Shown here piece after piece: positions 1-8,362 of a DNA stretch of 21,485 nucleotides (position 1 is the first letter of the stretch; every line of letters starts with the position of its first letter). The notes beneath the pieces were generated by a model. The model ran no database searches and had not been told where the DNA came from. It worked only from the letters and a program-made list of their open reading frames with translations. The DNA comes from Bacteroidales bacterium (GTDB lineage: Bacteria > Bacteroidota > Bacteroidia > Bacteroidales > Dysgonomonadaceae): assembly GCA_012841425.1 (NCBI GenBank), contig DUUR01000259.1, forward strand, positions 1 through 21,485, read 5' to 3'. The position numbers and the translations under genes were made by a program.

Positions 1-169
1 CGATTATTGGATATGTTAGTAATAAAATTTGTCCTTTAAAGGAGGGGTCTGTTAAGCTTTCGGGATAACCTGCCATTGCAGTACTGAAAACAACCTCTCC
101 CGATGATGGCCTTTCGGCTCCAAATGATTGTCCCTTAAAAACCATCCCGTTTTCTAAGATCAATCGCAT
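1..169 (-). CDS. carA: Carbamoyl-phosphate synthase small subunit, N-terminal part (runs off the window)
   Basis: Reading the minus strand from an ATG at 167-169 gives 56 residues starting [19 protein letters not shown] and continuing through [20 protein letters not shown] to the window edge. This is the characteristic N-terminal domain of CarA, the glutamine-hydrolysing subunit that supplies ammonia to the large subunit for carbamoyl phosphate in pyrimidine and arginine synthesis. The catalytic Cys-His-Glu amidotransferase domain lies outside the window, so activity cannot be judged. A second in-frame ATG at 185-187 would add six residues (MQRVLP). I prefer 169 because most relatives begin only a few residues before the LxLExG strand. 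A TAnnTTTG box upstream fits either start. The protein is cytoplasmic by family. Confidence 0.9.
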   Translation of the reverse strand, partial: MRLILENGMVFKGQSFGAERPSSGEVVFSTAMAGYPESLTDPSFKGQILLLTYPII

Positions 170-235
170 CGGTAAAACTCTCTGCATAAGTGAGTGTAAT
201 ATTAATTTGATTTGATACCCTATGATATTAGGACA

Positions 236-243
236 CAAAGATA
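236..243 (-). promoter_or_regulatory. Probable -7 promoter box of carA
   Basis: On the minus strand the sequence is TATCTTTG, an exact match to the Bacteroidota -7 consensus TAnnTTTG. Transcription would start near 229, leaving a leader of roughly 40-60 bases before the carA start. No clear TTTG -33 element is visible at the usual distance, so this is a moderate call. Confidence 0.5.
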
Positions 244-263
244 GAAAAAATTAGTTTTTCTTA

Positions 264-344
264 CTAATCATCATAATAAATAAAACAACAATTGGGGTCT
301 ACTTCCAAAGCCATAGTGTCTGTAACAGTAGAAGGTGTATTAAC
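264..344 (-). pseudogene. Short coding-like remnant ending DPNCCFIYYDD
   Basis: A minus-strand frame is open between a TAA at 345-347 and a TAG at 264-266. It encodes 26 residues with protein-like composition (NTPSTVTDTMALEVDPNCC, ending CFIYYDD). A possible internal ATG is at 312-314, but no convincing start for a longer protein is present: the ATG that opens further upstream reads in another frame. It lies just downstream of the decayed TlpA-like gene. It resembles in style the C-terminal tails of small Bacteroidota secreted peptides, but I recognise no family. It may be the 3' end of a peptide gene whose 5' part was lost, or chance. Low confidence. Confidence 0.25.
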
Positions 345-378
345 TTATATGTTTTCATGATATTAGATATTTATTATT

Positions 379-1821
379 TTATTCAATCATATTCAACAAA
401 TGATTAACTGACTTCCCAGTACTAATTATCTCACCTTTACGATTTAGAAGAACATAATTTGGAATACCCATAAATGCATAAGTATCCATTAGCTTTTGAG
501 TCGCCTCACTACTTTCAGTAATTAATTGCACCCAGGGTAATTTTCTTTCTCTATGGCTTTATTCCATGCTTTATTATCAGTATCTATTGATATTCCAATT
601 ATTTCTATTTTATCTCTGTCATAACTACTATATAAATTCTTCAAATGAGGAAAAGATGCAATACAAGGACCACACCATGACGCCCAGAAGTCAATTAGTG
701 TATACTCTGACTTACCTACATACTCTGAAATATAACGTTTTTCCCCTACTTTACCCTTTAACAAGAAGTCATAATATAGTTTACCAATCAACTGCTTATC
801 TTTTTTTGCTAATTCAACCCTATAATTGAGCGACTCAATTCGTCTTTGCACCCACTTCTTTTGCTTGAAGTCATCATCAGCTGCATTATATATTATATAA
901 AATGCACTGTCAGCACATGTTGCCGTTGAGGGATAAGCCTGAGACTCTGCCAAGTTCCTTCCCGATTCATTTTCAAAAAGATACTATCCTACTATATTAT
1001 TGACATTCTGCTTCTTAAAGCCAACAGTATATTTTCCTATTTCAATTAGTTTTTTATGTCTGGGCGAACCATGTATCACAAATAGTCCTCCTCATTTTCT
1101 TTACGATCATCCTCATCTGACTTTAGTTCAAACAAATCTAAATTGAGTTTATTTAAGGTATCTATATACTCTTGATACATATCATTATATGTAGATCCAC
1201 CTACTCTTTCACTATTCATATCTACTGTGATATTACCTTTATCCAAAAACAACACTTGAGAAGCCACTGTATCAGGATAGTTGCCCACACTTAAAATTCC
1301 AATGTCTTTAAGACTTTCAGTACCAATAATTTTGAATTTGCCATTATTCACTACAGCTGTGTCCACATTTAATATATTATTTTGATCAAAAGCAAAAAGC
1401 ATTATTTTATGACCGTTAAAACGATTACTTATGACGCCATTAAGTACAAATTGATTATCACCTATATAGTCAGCCTGGTCATCAAACTTATTATATTTAC
1501 TAGTTTCATATTTTTTTGATTCATAAATGATTACACCATCCCTAAACTCTTCTCCAAAAAGCAACACAGCCTTTTACCTGTGCCCATCATAGCATTAGAA
1601 AGATTGTCTAACTCACCATTATATACTTTTTCATAAAACTCCACTTCGGTTATCTCAATATCATTATATAAATATTTCATACTTGATGGATTCTTACTTA
1701 AAGAATCAAGAAGAGCAGTTTTTCTTTCAAGTGAAAAGATTTGACTTTTAAGGTTTGTAAAACTACTTAAAAACAGTAGGAAAAAGAGAATAGAATAATA
1801 CACTTTTACTGATAATTTCAT
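379..1821 (-). pseudogene. Decayed secreted TlpA-like thioredoxin with DUF4369-like N-terminal domain
   Basis: The pieces together describe one minus-strand protein. It starts with an ATG at 1819-1821 and a signal peptide (MKLSVKVYYSILFFLLFLSS, continuing to LKSQ). A DUF4369-like beta-rich region follows (about 1100-1470, with VLNGVISNRFNGHKIMLFAF), and then a thioredoxin domain with the redox motif WCGPC (LIDFWASWCGPCIASFP). The C-terminus, PNYVLLNRKGEII to HLLNMIE, ends with TAA at 379-381. The frame is broken near 1568-1578, near 1073-1090 and at the CCCAGGG run at 531-537, where one missing base separates KENYP from WVQLITE. A TAG at 984-986 interrupts VG-x-YLFENESG. Intact relatives are periplasmic or outer-membrane-facing thiol-disulfide proteins of unknown substrate. 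Several independent lesions argue for a true pseudogene rather than sequencing error. Confidence 0.88.
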
Positions 1822-2034
1822 AATATTTTTTTTAAATTGGTATAAATTTGTATGAATCTGTTGTTAATACTATTTCTAGCTCTTCATGAAAATCACTTTT
1901 TATTCATTTTTTAGCAAAATACTGAGAAAGAACACTTTTAATAAAGGTAACTCTAAGTTACAACTTTATTTATGGTGTTAATTCTAAATCATTTTTAATC
2001 ACGGGGTTTTAAGGTTAAGCATTGGGCGAACATT

Positions 2035-2071
2035 AAAAAAGGGGCTACTCTTTTAGAACAGCCCCTTTTTT
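2035..2071 (-). terminator. Strong intrinsic terminator of the ferredoxin gene
   Basis: A perfect 12-bp stem, AAAAAAGGGGCT (2035-2046) with AGCCCCTTTTTT (2060-2071), encloses a 13-base loop. On the minus strand it ends in a six-T run just beyond the ferredoxin stop codon. The A/T flanks are symmetrical, so it could also stop transcription from the other side. Confidence 0.88.
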
Positions 2072-2090
2072 ATCTTTTGGATACAGTTTT

Positions 2091-2258
2091 CTATGCTGGA
2101 TGAATTGATTCTGTAGGACAAACATCTGCGCAAGCACCACAATCGGTACACATATCTGCATCAATTGAATAAATATCACCTTCTGAAATTGCTTCAACAG
2201 GACATTCATCAATACATGAACCACAGGCAATACAACTGTCGTCAATTACGTAAGCCAT
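2091..2258 (-). CDS. 2[4Fe-4S] ferredoxin, 55 residues
   Basis: From ATG 2256-2258 to TAG 2091-2093 the minus strand encodes a 55-residue protein with two complete cluster motifs. The first is C9-x2-C12-x2-C15-x3-C19-P and the second is C37-x2-C40-x2-C43-x3-C47-P, the pattern of clostridial-type 8Fe ferredoxins of exactly this size. It is a small cytoplasmic low-potential electron carrier, and its partners (oxidoreductases such as pyruvate:ferredoxin oxidoreductase, or Rnf) cannot be inferred from the neighbours. It is a single-gene transcription unit with its own promoter (2302-2309) and terminator (2035-2071), which suggests independent, probably high expression. A longer 66-codon frame overlapping it in another phase is a shadow. 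Confidence 0.95.
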   Translation of the reverse strand: MAYVIDDSCIACGSCIDECPVEAISEGDIYSIDADMCTDCGACADVCPTESIHPA

Positions 2259-2301
2259 ATTAATTTGTATTTAATTTGTTATAAAATGATTTAGTATTTT
2301 A

Positions 2302-2330
2302 CAAAGGTACAGATTTTATTTAATTGCAAA
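2302..2330 (-). promoter_or_regulatory. Promoter of the ferredoxin gene
   Basis: The minus strand has TACCTTTG (2302-2309), matching TAnnTTTG, preceded by a TTTG-containing stretch 17 bases upstream. This is close to the Bacteroidota -33/-7 arrangement. The start codon is about 45 bases downstream. Confidence 0.6.
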
Positions 2331-2445
2331 AATTGTTTGTGTTATAAAATTAAAAAAATCTGTCATTAATAAAATCTATATATAACACATCAATTAAAAT
2401 CTTGGCCTTAATATAATAAAAGTGCAATTTTATCGTTAAAGAGAA

Positions 2446-3153
2446 ATGAGAAATAAGAGCGTCAATATTCTGCTAATAATAGTTTTGTTTACAGCAAACC
2501 TGTTTGGTCAGCATCGAAAATTACAGAACCAACCTTATGCAGATCAACGGCAATTTCATATTGGGTTCACTCTTGGTTTACATACACAAGACCTCATCCT
2601 TACGCAGTCGGGGTTTATTAACGACAACGGCGAGGTATGGTTTTCAGAAATACCCAATTACTCTCCAGGGTTTGCAGTAGGTATCGTTGGCGATGCTTAT
2701 ATTAACCAATTCATGAATATTAGGATATCACCCACAATCTTACTGGGAGACAAGCGCTTTGTTTTTAAGGAACAATCTTCGGAAGAGGAGTATAATATTA
2801 CTGTTCGTAACAATTATTTTTCAATACCATTACACCTTAAAGTATCCGCTCGAAGAACAAATAACTACCGTCCTTATTTACTTTTTGGAGGATATGGAAG
2901 TATGGAGCTAGCATCTAAAAAAGGAATGGCAGTTCTTTTAAAGCCATACGACTTTGGTATAGATATTGGCGTTGGCTGTGATTTCTATCTGCCTATGTTT
3001 AAGCTTGCCCCAGAACTTAAATTCAGCTTTGGACTAATTGATATACTCGATAAGGATAGAAATGATTTAAAGGATGAAAGCCTCGTGAAGTACGCAAATT
3101 CTTTATCTAAAGCCACCCAGAGGATGATTACTTTAAGCTTTAATTTTGAGTAG
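2446..3153 (+). CDS. porT: PorT-family outer-membrane protein of the type IX secretion/gliding system
   Basis: The gene encodes 235 residues beginning with a signal peptide (hydrophobic core about residues 7-20, ending LFGQ). The rest alternates short amphipathic strands with glycines as in an eight-stranded outer-membrane beta-barrel: FHIGFTLGLHTQDL, a GFAVGIVGDAYINQFMNIRISPT stretch, NNYFSIPLHLKVSARR, NNYRPYLLFGG and a terminal aromatic strand (MITLSFNFE). The PLHLKxSARRxNNYRPYLxxG block and the length (about 240) are typical of PorT/SprT, required for type IX secretion in Porphyromonas and Flavobacterium. The exact role is unsettled. It is a single gene here, without the often neighbouring ubiE. 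Its TAG stop is the first three bases of the 13-bp repeat array. PorT is the best match; a generic porin-family barrel is the alternative. Confidence 0.8.
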   Translation: MRNKSVNILLIIVLFTANLFGQHRKLQNQPYADQRQFHIGFTLGLHTQDLILTQSGFINDNGEVWFSEIPNYSPGFAVGIVGDAYINQFMNIRISPTILLGDKRFVFKEQSSEEEYNITVRNNYFSIPLHLKVSARRTNNYRPYLLFGGYGSMELASKKGMAVLLKPYDFGIDIGVGCDFYLPMFKLAPELKFSFGLIDILDKDRNDLKDESLVKYANSLSKATQRMITLSFNFE

Positions 3154-3267
3154 TGCAGTTTAATTACTCAATTTAGCAATGTAGTTTTATAGTGCAGATT
3201 GGCGATGCAGCCTGGTAGTGCAGTAGTGCAGTAAAGTATTGTAGCGCAGCATTGTAATGCAGTATTA
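3151..3267. repeat. Degenerate 13-bp tandem repeat array, nine units
   Basis: Units start at 3151, 3164, 3177, 3190, 3203, 3216, 3229, 3242 and 3255, exactly 13 bases apart. The consensus is about TARTGCAGTWTTG. Best copies are TAGTGCAGTTTAA (3151), TAGTGCAGATTGG (3190), TAGCGCAGCATTG (3242) and TAATGCAGTATTA (3255). The second unit (3164) is the weakest. An extra out-of-phase TAGTGCAG sits at 3224-3231. The array fills the gap between two convergent genes: the porT stop codon is the first triplet of unit 1 and the glycosyltransferase stop codon is the last triplet of unit 9. Confidence 0.8.
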
Positions 3268-4302
3268 TTTGACTAGTGAATTAAAAGTCTTTTTCCCAGT
3301 GTAGTAATTAATTAATATACTCTTATTGAACTGACTTGAAATATCTGGAATAGTAGCCTTACTCATATTTTCAGCTCTTACTGTTTTGTATGATTTACGC
3401 ATCTCGAAATAATCTATATAAGCTTTAATAACTGCCTTGGCACTTTTAAACTGTCCTTTCACCAACAAATGAATAAAAGCCATGAAATCAAAAATATAAC
3501 GAAAGAAGAAAGTTCGATTAAATTTTTCTTGTGTAACATTCTTGTATAGCATTAGTAAATTATTCCTAAAGTTGAGATACATCTTTTTAGGATTATCTTT
3601 ACTTAAAGATGCTCCACCTACGTGATATACAATTGATGAAGGTATGCACATAACCCTCCGGCCTCTTGCATTAAATCTCCAGCATAGATCAATCTCTTCC
3701 ATATGGGCAAAAAAGCGACCATCCAGTCCTCCTGCTTCTTGATAATCTCTCAATCTCACACACATACATGCTCCAGTTGCCCAAAAGATATCAATTTCTT
3801 TATCATACTGACCTTCATCTGTTTCAACTGTATTTAGAATGCGTCCTCTGCAAAAAGGGTATCCATATTTATCTATGAAACCACCGGCAGCACCAGCATA
3901 CTCAAACTTATCTCTATCGCTATATGACAAAATCTTTGGTTGTACAGCGGCAACATCAAGGTTGGTATCCATAAATGAAATTAAACCAGTTACCCATCCA
4001 GGTGTGGTTTCAACATCAGAATTTAGTAGTACAACGTATTCAGAGTCTACTTTCTCTAATACTTTATTATAACCTTCGGCAAAGCCATAATTTCTATCTA
4101 AGACAATCAATGGGACGTCTGGATATTCTGTTTTCATAAAGGCTACAGAATCATCGGTAGACCCGTTATCGGCAATAACTACACTGCAATCATCACTTAC
4201 GGTATGCGAAATAACAGAGGGTATAAACTGCTCAAGCAATTTCTTACCGTTCCAGTTTAAAATTACAACAGCAGTTTTTATCTTAATTTTGGTTGTTGTC
4301 AT
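3265..4302 (-). CDS. Family 2 glycosyltransferase (rhamnosyltransferase-like)
   Basis: This 345-residue protein opens with the GT-A fold signature of family 2: TAVVILNWNGKKLLEQFIPSV (about residues 10-30), VVIADNGSTDDSV (41-53), NYGFAEGYN (71-79) and the nucleotide-sugar/metal site LLNSDVE with D96-x-E98. The HMEEIDLCWR block and the later GGASLSKDN segment are typical of the subgroup annotated as dTDP-rhamnosyltransferase-like or WbbL-like. There is no transmembrane segment apart from a mildly hydrophobic C-terminal stretch, so it probably acts at the inner face of the cytoplasmic membrane on cell-surface glycans. It overlaps the acyltransferase gene by 20 bases and is the last gene of the mtaB operon. 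Donor and acceptor are unknown. An rfbD gene 12 kb away makes dTDP-rhamnose available, but that link is inference. Confidence 0.88.
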   Translation of the reverse strand: MTTTKIKIKTAVVILNWNGKKLLEQFIPSVISHTVSDDCSVVIADNGSTDDSVAFMKTEYPDVPLIVLDRNYGFAEGYNKVLEKVDSEYVVLLNSDVETTPGWVTGLISFMDTNLDVAAVQPKILSYSDRDKFEYAGAAGGFIDKYGYPFCRGRILNTVETDEGQYDKEIDIFWATGACMCVRLRDYQEAGGLDGRFFAHMEEIDLCWRFNARGRRVMCIPSSIVYHVGGASLSKDNPKKMYLNFRNNLLMLYKNVTQEKFNRTFFFRYIFDFMAFIHLLVKGQFKSAKAVIKAYIDYFEMRKSYKTVRAENMSKATIPDISSQFNKSILINYYTGKKTFNSLVK

Positions 4303-5209
4303 TGAGATTAGATGGTTTATTAAATTTCCAGCGGTTATGCGACCAAAGATATAAGGCAGGATCGCGAATTACAGATTCTTCTAGCTTCCTAATATATCTC
4401 TCCATTATCACATTCTCGGGCTCATCTGATGCATCTGGAGTGATTACAAAAATCTTAGCTAAATAATGCCCCCGCTTCTCCTTTTTAATATCTAAATAAA
4501 CTATAGAACACCCAAGGTGCTTTGCTATTCGTTCCATGCCGTTTTGAACATTAGTATCTTGGTTTAAGAATTTTGTCCAATACTGGTTAACTTTTTTTGG
4601 AGGTCGCTGGTCTGATAAAAACCCCACAAGCATTGTCTTTCCTTGCTGCTTTAATTGAACCATTCTACGAAAGGCACTTAACTTCTCTAGAGGCACTGCA
4701 CCAAAGCCACTACGCATTTTTAAGAACAACTGATCAAATGCTTTTGAATGAAGTTCTTTATATAAAAAGCCTAACTTTAATCTCGATTCTAAATGTAGAA
4801 TAATTGACGACACCCATTCCCAGTTTGCAAAATGCCCTAGGCCTAATATACATGAGTTACCCGATGCTGTAAGTCTCTCTATAATTTCAGGATTAACAAA
4901 CTTCATCCTTCTCTTCATTTCCTCTTCCGAAATATTTAAAAGTTTGATAGCTTCAAAGTAACAATCGCACAAGTGACGATAAAACTCTTTTTCTATTTTA
5001 ACAATTTGGGGTGCAGACTTTTCAGGAAATGAGTTATTGAGATTTTTGCGTACAATTTTTCTACGATACCTTACTATATAGTAAACAATAAAATAAAGTA
5101 TGTCTGAAAAGACGTATAATACTGAAAAAGGCAACAAAGCAATTAGGTATGTCACTGCATATAGCAGATAGTAACCTAAGCTTTTTTTATTACTACTCTC
5201 CTCGTCCAT
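4283..5209 (-). CDS. LpxL/HtrB-type lysophospholipid (lipid A) acyltransferase
   Basis: The 308-residue protein has an N-terminal hydrophobic membrane anchor (about residues 12-45) followed by a basic cluster (RYRRKIVRKNLNNSFPEK) and the acyltransferase catalytic motif H126-x4-E131 in GLGHFANWEW. Later blocks GFLSDQRPPK and GMERIAKHLGCSIVYLDI match the family of late lipid A acyltransferases, which transfer an acyl chain from acyl-ACP to the lipid A precursor at the inner membrane. The start ATG overlaps the stop of mtaB by one base (TAATG on the minus strand), so the two are translationally coupled. Bacteroidota often carry this order of mtaB, acyltransferase and glycosyltransferase, which suggests an envelope role. 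The donor chain length cannot be read from the sequence. Confidence 0.9.
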   Translation of the reverse strand: MDEESSNKKSLGYYLLYAVTYLIALLPFSVLYVFSDILYFIVYYIVRYRRKIVRKNLNNSFPEKSAPQIVKIEKEFYRHLCDCYFEAIKLLNISEEEMKRRMKFVNPEIIERLTASGNSCILGLGHFANWEWVSSIILHLESRLKLGFLYKELHSKAFDQLFLKMRSGFGAVPLEKLSAFRRMVQLKQQGKTMLVGFLSDQRPPKKVNQYWTKFLNQDTNVQNGMERIAKHLGCSIVYLDIKKEKRGHYLAKIFVITPDASDEPENVIMERYIRKLEESVIRDPALYLWSHNRWKFNKPSNLNDNNQN

Positions 5210-6522
5210 TAATACAAAGCTTTCATTGCCATTTCTTCGTCATTATATTCACCTACCTCCACCTCCATAGCTTTATTAATAAAGTCAGGATTGTAATCGG
5301 CATATAGTTTTATATAATTCTCGGTGAAACCATGCATCTTTTCACCTCTATTAGTATGTTCAAACAAAACTGTTTTTTTATTGCCTATTTGCGACTTATG
5401 GAACGCTAGATGCTTCTTGTCTGACAAATCATGCAGTGCCTTGCTTCTCGCATGTTTTGTTTTAGTGTCAACAGAATAATCTATTTGCAGAGCCTGCGTA
5501 CCTGGTCGTTCAGAATAAGTAAAAACATGAAGTTGTGAGAAGTCTATTGATTCAATAAATGCTCTCCCTTCTTCAAAATAGGCATCGGTTTCGCCTCTTA
5601 CCCCAACAATTACATCCACACCAATAAATGCTTCTGGAAGTATCGACTTGATCTTCTCTACTTTATGACGAAATAAGGCAGTGTCATATTTACGTTTCAT
5701 TAGTTTTAGAACTTCATCACTACCCGACTGTAACGGCATATGAAAATGCGGCGCAAATCGCTTTGAGTTGGCAACAAAATCAATTATCTCATCAGTTAGC
5801 AAGTTAGGCTCAATAGATGAAATCCTATATCTCTCAACCCCTTCAACATCATCAAGCCTTTTAAGCAGATCAATAAATTTCTCTTTAGTGGTGTGCCCAA
5901 AGTCACCAATATTAACACCAGTAAGTACAATCTCTTTTCCACCTTCGAGCACCACCTGTTCTGCTTGTTTCACAAGATCTGCAATTGAGCCATTACGACT
6001 TCTTCCTCTTGCAAATGGAATGGTACAAAATGAACAGAAGTAATCGCATCCATCCTGCACCTTCAAGAAGTATCTTGTACGATCGTCTGCCGATACCGAA
6101 GGTACAAACGATCTTATCCTATGTGTTTTGGAAGTTACAACCTCACCTTTATCTTTTTTCTTAAGATCCTCTAGATACTTAACAACATCAAGCTTCTGCT
6201 CTGCACCAAGCACTAAATCTACTCCATCAATTTGAGCAATGTCATCGGGCTTCAATTGTGCATAACACCCAGTAACTACTACAAAAGCAGAAGGATGCTC
6301 TTGAATGGCCTTTCTAATTGCCTGTCTACCTTTTTTATCTGCCAGTTCGGTAACAGAGCATGTGTTAATAACACAAATATCTGCTTGCTGTCCTTTTCTA
6401 ACTCTAGTAATACCCGAATTGAACAGCTGTCTTCCTATTGCAGAAGTCTCTGCAAAATTCAACTTACACCCAAGCGTGTAGTATGCAGCTGTTTTATTTT
6501 GAAATATAGATTGATCAATCAT
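5209..6522 (-). CDS. mtaB: tRNA t6A37 methylthiotransferase MtaB
   Basis: The 437-residue protein has the three-part architecture of methylthiotransferases. The N-terminal domain carries the auxiliary-cluster cysteines C19 (YTLGCKLN), C55 (INTCSVT) and C86 (VTGCYAQ). The radical SAM domain has C159-x3-C163-x2-C166 (GCDYFCSFCTIPFARGRSRN). A C-terminal TRAM-like RNA-binding region covers roughly 375-437. The GCKLNFAET and SRNGS variants favour MtaB (ms2t6A, A37 of ANN-decoding tRNAs) over MiaB or RimO, and the length is normal. It is cytoplasmic. It is the first gene of a minus-strand operon, with the acyltransferase start overlapping its stop by one base. The ATG at 6520-6522 precedes the expected short lead into the first strand. 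Confidence 0.93.
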   Translation of the reverse strand: MIDQSIFQNKTAAYYTLGCKLNFAETSAIGRQLFNSGITRVRKGQQADICVINTCSVTELADKKGRQAIRKAIQEHPSAFVVVTGCYAQLKPDDIAQIDGVDLVLGAEQKLDVVKYLEDLKKKDKGEVVTSKTHRIRSFVPSVSADDRTRYFLKVQDGCDYFCSFCTIPFARGRSRNGSIADLVKQAEQVVLEGGKEIVLTGVNIGDFGHTTKEKFIDLLKRLDDVEGVERYRISSIEPNLLTDEIIDFVANSKRFAPHFHMPLQSGSDEVLKLMKRKYDTALFRHKVEKIKSILPEAFIGVDVIVGVRGETDAYFEEGRAFIESIDFSQLHVFTYSERPGTQALQIDYSVDTKTKHARSKALHDLSDKKHLAFHKSQIGNKKTVLFEHTNRGEKMHGFTENYIKLYADYNPDFINKAMEVEVGEYNDEEMAMKALY

Positions 6523-6601
6523 ATTCTTTTATTCTTTCTGAATCTGACCTTTAACTTTAAAATTAGCTGTAATTATTTTATACATTCAGATTATTAACCC
6601 A

Positions 6602-6609
6602 CAAAATTA
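6602..6609 (-). promoter_or_regulatory. Possible -7 box of the mtaB operon
   Basis: The minus strand reads TAATTTTG, matching TAnnTTTG, about 80 bases upstream of the mtaB start. No convincing -33 partner is seen at the normal spacing, so confidence is low. Confidence 0.35.
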
Positions 6610-6715
6610 CAATATTACTCTCAATTTATTACCATTTTCACTTTGATAATAAAATTTTTGCAACTAATTTTACACACTATTCCACAAAGTGTGCAATAAA
6701 CAGATAATTAAATAT

Positions 6716-8356
6716 ATGATTGAACAGAATTTTATTAAAATATATGAAGACGGTTTCAAAAACAATTGGGACTTACCAGCTCTCACCGACTATAAGATCA
6801 ACAGTTCGTATACTTATGGTGAGCTAGCACGTGAAATAGCTACTCTTCATATATTATTTTCTGAATTAAATATACAACGTGGCGATAAAATTGCCCTTAT
6901 AGGTAAGAACCACTCATCCTGGTCTATTCTGTTTATGGCAACAATAACCTATGGTGCTGTTATAGTACCTATTTTACACGAGTTTAATAATGAAAGTATG
7001 GAGCATTTAATTGAACACTCCGACTCTAAACTTTTATTCGTAAATGAGTCTATTTGGGAAAAGCTAAATAAAGACAAAATTAATATACCGGTATTCGATA
7101 TACCTACATTTAATCTCATTACCAGCAACAATATCAGCAAAATAACTGAGGGTGTAGAAGAATTATTCTCCAAAAAATATCCAAACGGTTTCTCCAAAGA
7201 GGATATTAAATACAATCATGTAGATAATGATGAAGTTGTATGCATTAATTACACATCTGGAACAACAGGTTTCAGTAAGGGTGTAATGATTACAGCAAAT
7301 AATTTTGCCGGAAACATCATATATGCAGATAAACTAAATTTACTATTTAGAGGCGAACGAACACTAGCCTTTTTACCAATGGCACATGTTTATGGATGTG
7401 CATTCGATTTTCTGTATGCACTTTCGGCAGGAGTTCACATAACACTACTTGGAGTGGCCCCTACACCACATAACCTAATTAATGCTTTTAAAGAGGTTAA
7501 ACCAAATATAATTATTACAGTTCCGCTAATATTTGAGAAAATATACAAGAAAAAAATATTACCTGTTATCAATCAGCCAGTAATGAATATTTTACTTAAG
7601 ATTGGAGGACTCAATAAGCTTATTCTTAACAAGCTCAAAAAGAGTCTAATTACCTCACTGGGAGGCAACTTCAGAGAAGTAGTTATTGGAGGAGCTGCAC
7701 TTAATGCCGAAGTAGAAGCTTTTTTCTATAAAATAGGCTTTCCATTTAGTGTAGGATATGGAATGACCGAATGTGCACCACTAATTGCATTTGATAAACA
7801 CTCTAACTTTGTGCCTACATCATGCGGATCTATACTAAAAGACATTATGGAAGCAAGAATTGAATCACCTGACCCAGAGAGTATTGCGGGTGAAATACAG
7901 GTTAGAGGAGAGAATGTGATGAAGGGTTATTACAAGAATAGTGAAGCTACCGAAGCTACATTTACAACTGATGGATGGCTAAAGACAGGCGACTTAGGAA
8001 TAATGAAAGATAAAAGACTATATATAAAAGGTCGCATTAAAACAATGTTGCTTTCGGCAAATGGTCAAAATATTTACCCCGAGGAAATCGAATCGCGTTT
8101 AAACAACCTGCCCTATATATCAGAGAGTGTAGTTGTATTGCGTGAGTTCAGGCTCGTAGCACTTATATACCCCGACAAAGAGGCTATGCGTTCTGATAAT
8201 ATTAATAATGATCAGCTTCTAAATATTATGGAGACAAACAAAGGCACCCTAAATAAATCTGTTGCCCAATACGAGAGACTGAGTGCTATAGAAATAGTAG
8301 AAAATGAATTCGAAAAGACACCAAAAAAGAGCATCAAACGCTTCCTATATCAATAA
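6716..8356 (+). CDS. AMP-forming long-chain acyl-CoA ligase (AMP-binding enzyme)
   Basis: This ANL-superfamily enzyme of 546 residues activates a carboxylate as acyl-AMP and transfers it to CoA. Visible core motifs are the phosphate-binding loop NYTSGTTGFSKG (about 178-189), the adenine-site motif GYGMTECAP with E352, the hinge/ribose motif TGDLGIM, and the A8-type segment KGRIKTMLLSANGQNIYPEEIE. Near the C-terminus, KTPKKSIKRF supplies the expected catalytic lysine region. I chose the ATG at 6716 (MIEQNFIKIYEDGF). An in-frame GTG at 6689 would add nine residues of unremarkable sequence. The overall pattern resembles long-chain fatty acid-CoA ligases (FadD/FAA type), but the true acyl substrate is not shown. 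The gene is divergent from the mtaB operon and stands alone. Confidence 0.88.
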   Translation: MIEQNFIKIYEDGFKNNWDLPALTDYKINSSYTYGELAREIATLHILFSELNIQRGDKIALIGKNHSSWSILFMATITYGAVIVPILHEFNNESMEHLIEHSDSKLLFVNESIWEKLNKDKINIPVFDIPTFNLITSNNISKITEGVEELFSKKYPNGFSKEDIKYNHVDNDEVVCINYTSGTTGFSKGVMITANNFAGNIIYADKLNLLFRGERTLAFLPMAHVYGCAFDFLYALSAGVHITLLGVAPTPHNLINAFKEVKPNIIITVPLIFEKIYKKKILPVINQPVMNILLKIGGLNKLILNKLKKSLITSLGGNFREVVIGGAALNAEVEAFFYKIGFPFSVGYGMTECAPLIAFDKHSNFVPTSCGSILKDIMEARIESPDPESIAGEIQVRGENVMKGYYKNSEATEATFTTDGWLKTGDLGIMKDKRLYIKGRIKTMLLSANGQNIYPEEIESRLNNLPYISESVVVLREFRLVALIYPDKEAMRSDNINNDQLLNIMETNKGTLNKSVAQYERLSAIEIVENEFEKTPKKSIKRFLYQ

Positions 8357-8362
8357 TAGCTA

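Noticed and set aside
566..829. A plus-strand frame of 87 codons across the TlpA pseudogene
   Set aside because: Low-complexity shadow of the antisense thioredoxin domain with WCGPC; no family resemblance.
2045..2245. A 66-codon minus-strand frame over the ferredoxin
   Set aside because: It is an out-of-phase shadow; the other frame encodes a perfect 2[4Fe-4S] ferredoxin with both cysteine motifs, and this frame runs into the terminator.
3151..3267. Reading the 13-bp array as a CRISPR array
   Set aside because: Units are far too short and directly abutting with no spacers, and no cas genes are present.
6672..6692. CACACT/AGTGTG inverted repeat upstream of the acyl-CoA ligase
   Set aside because: Only six base pairs in AT-rich DNA and not aligned with a recognisable promoter; could be chance.
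6689..6715. GTG start extending the acyl-CoA ligase by nine residues
   Set aside because: The ATG at 6716 gives the usual short N-terminus; the added residues show no conserved pattern.
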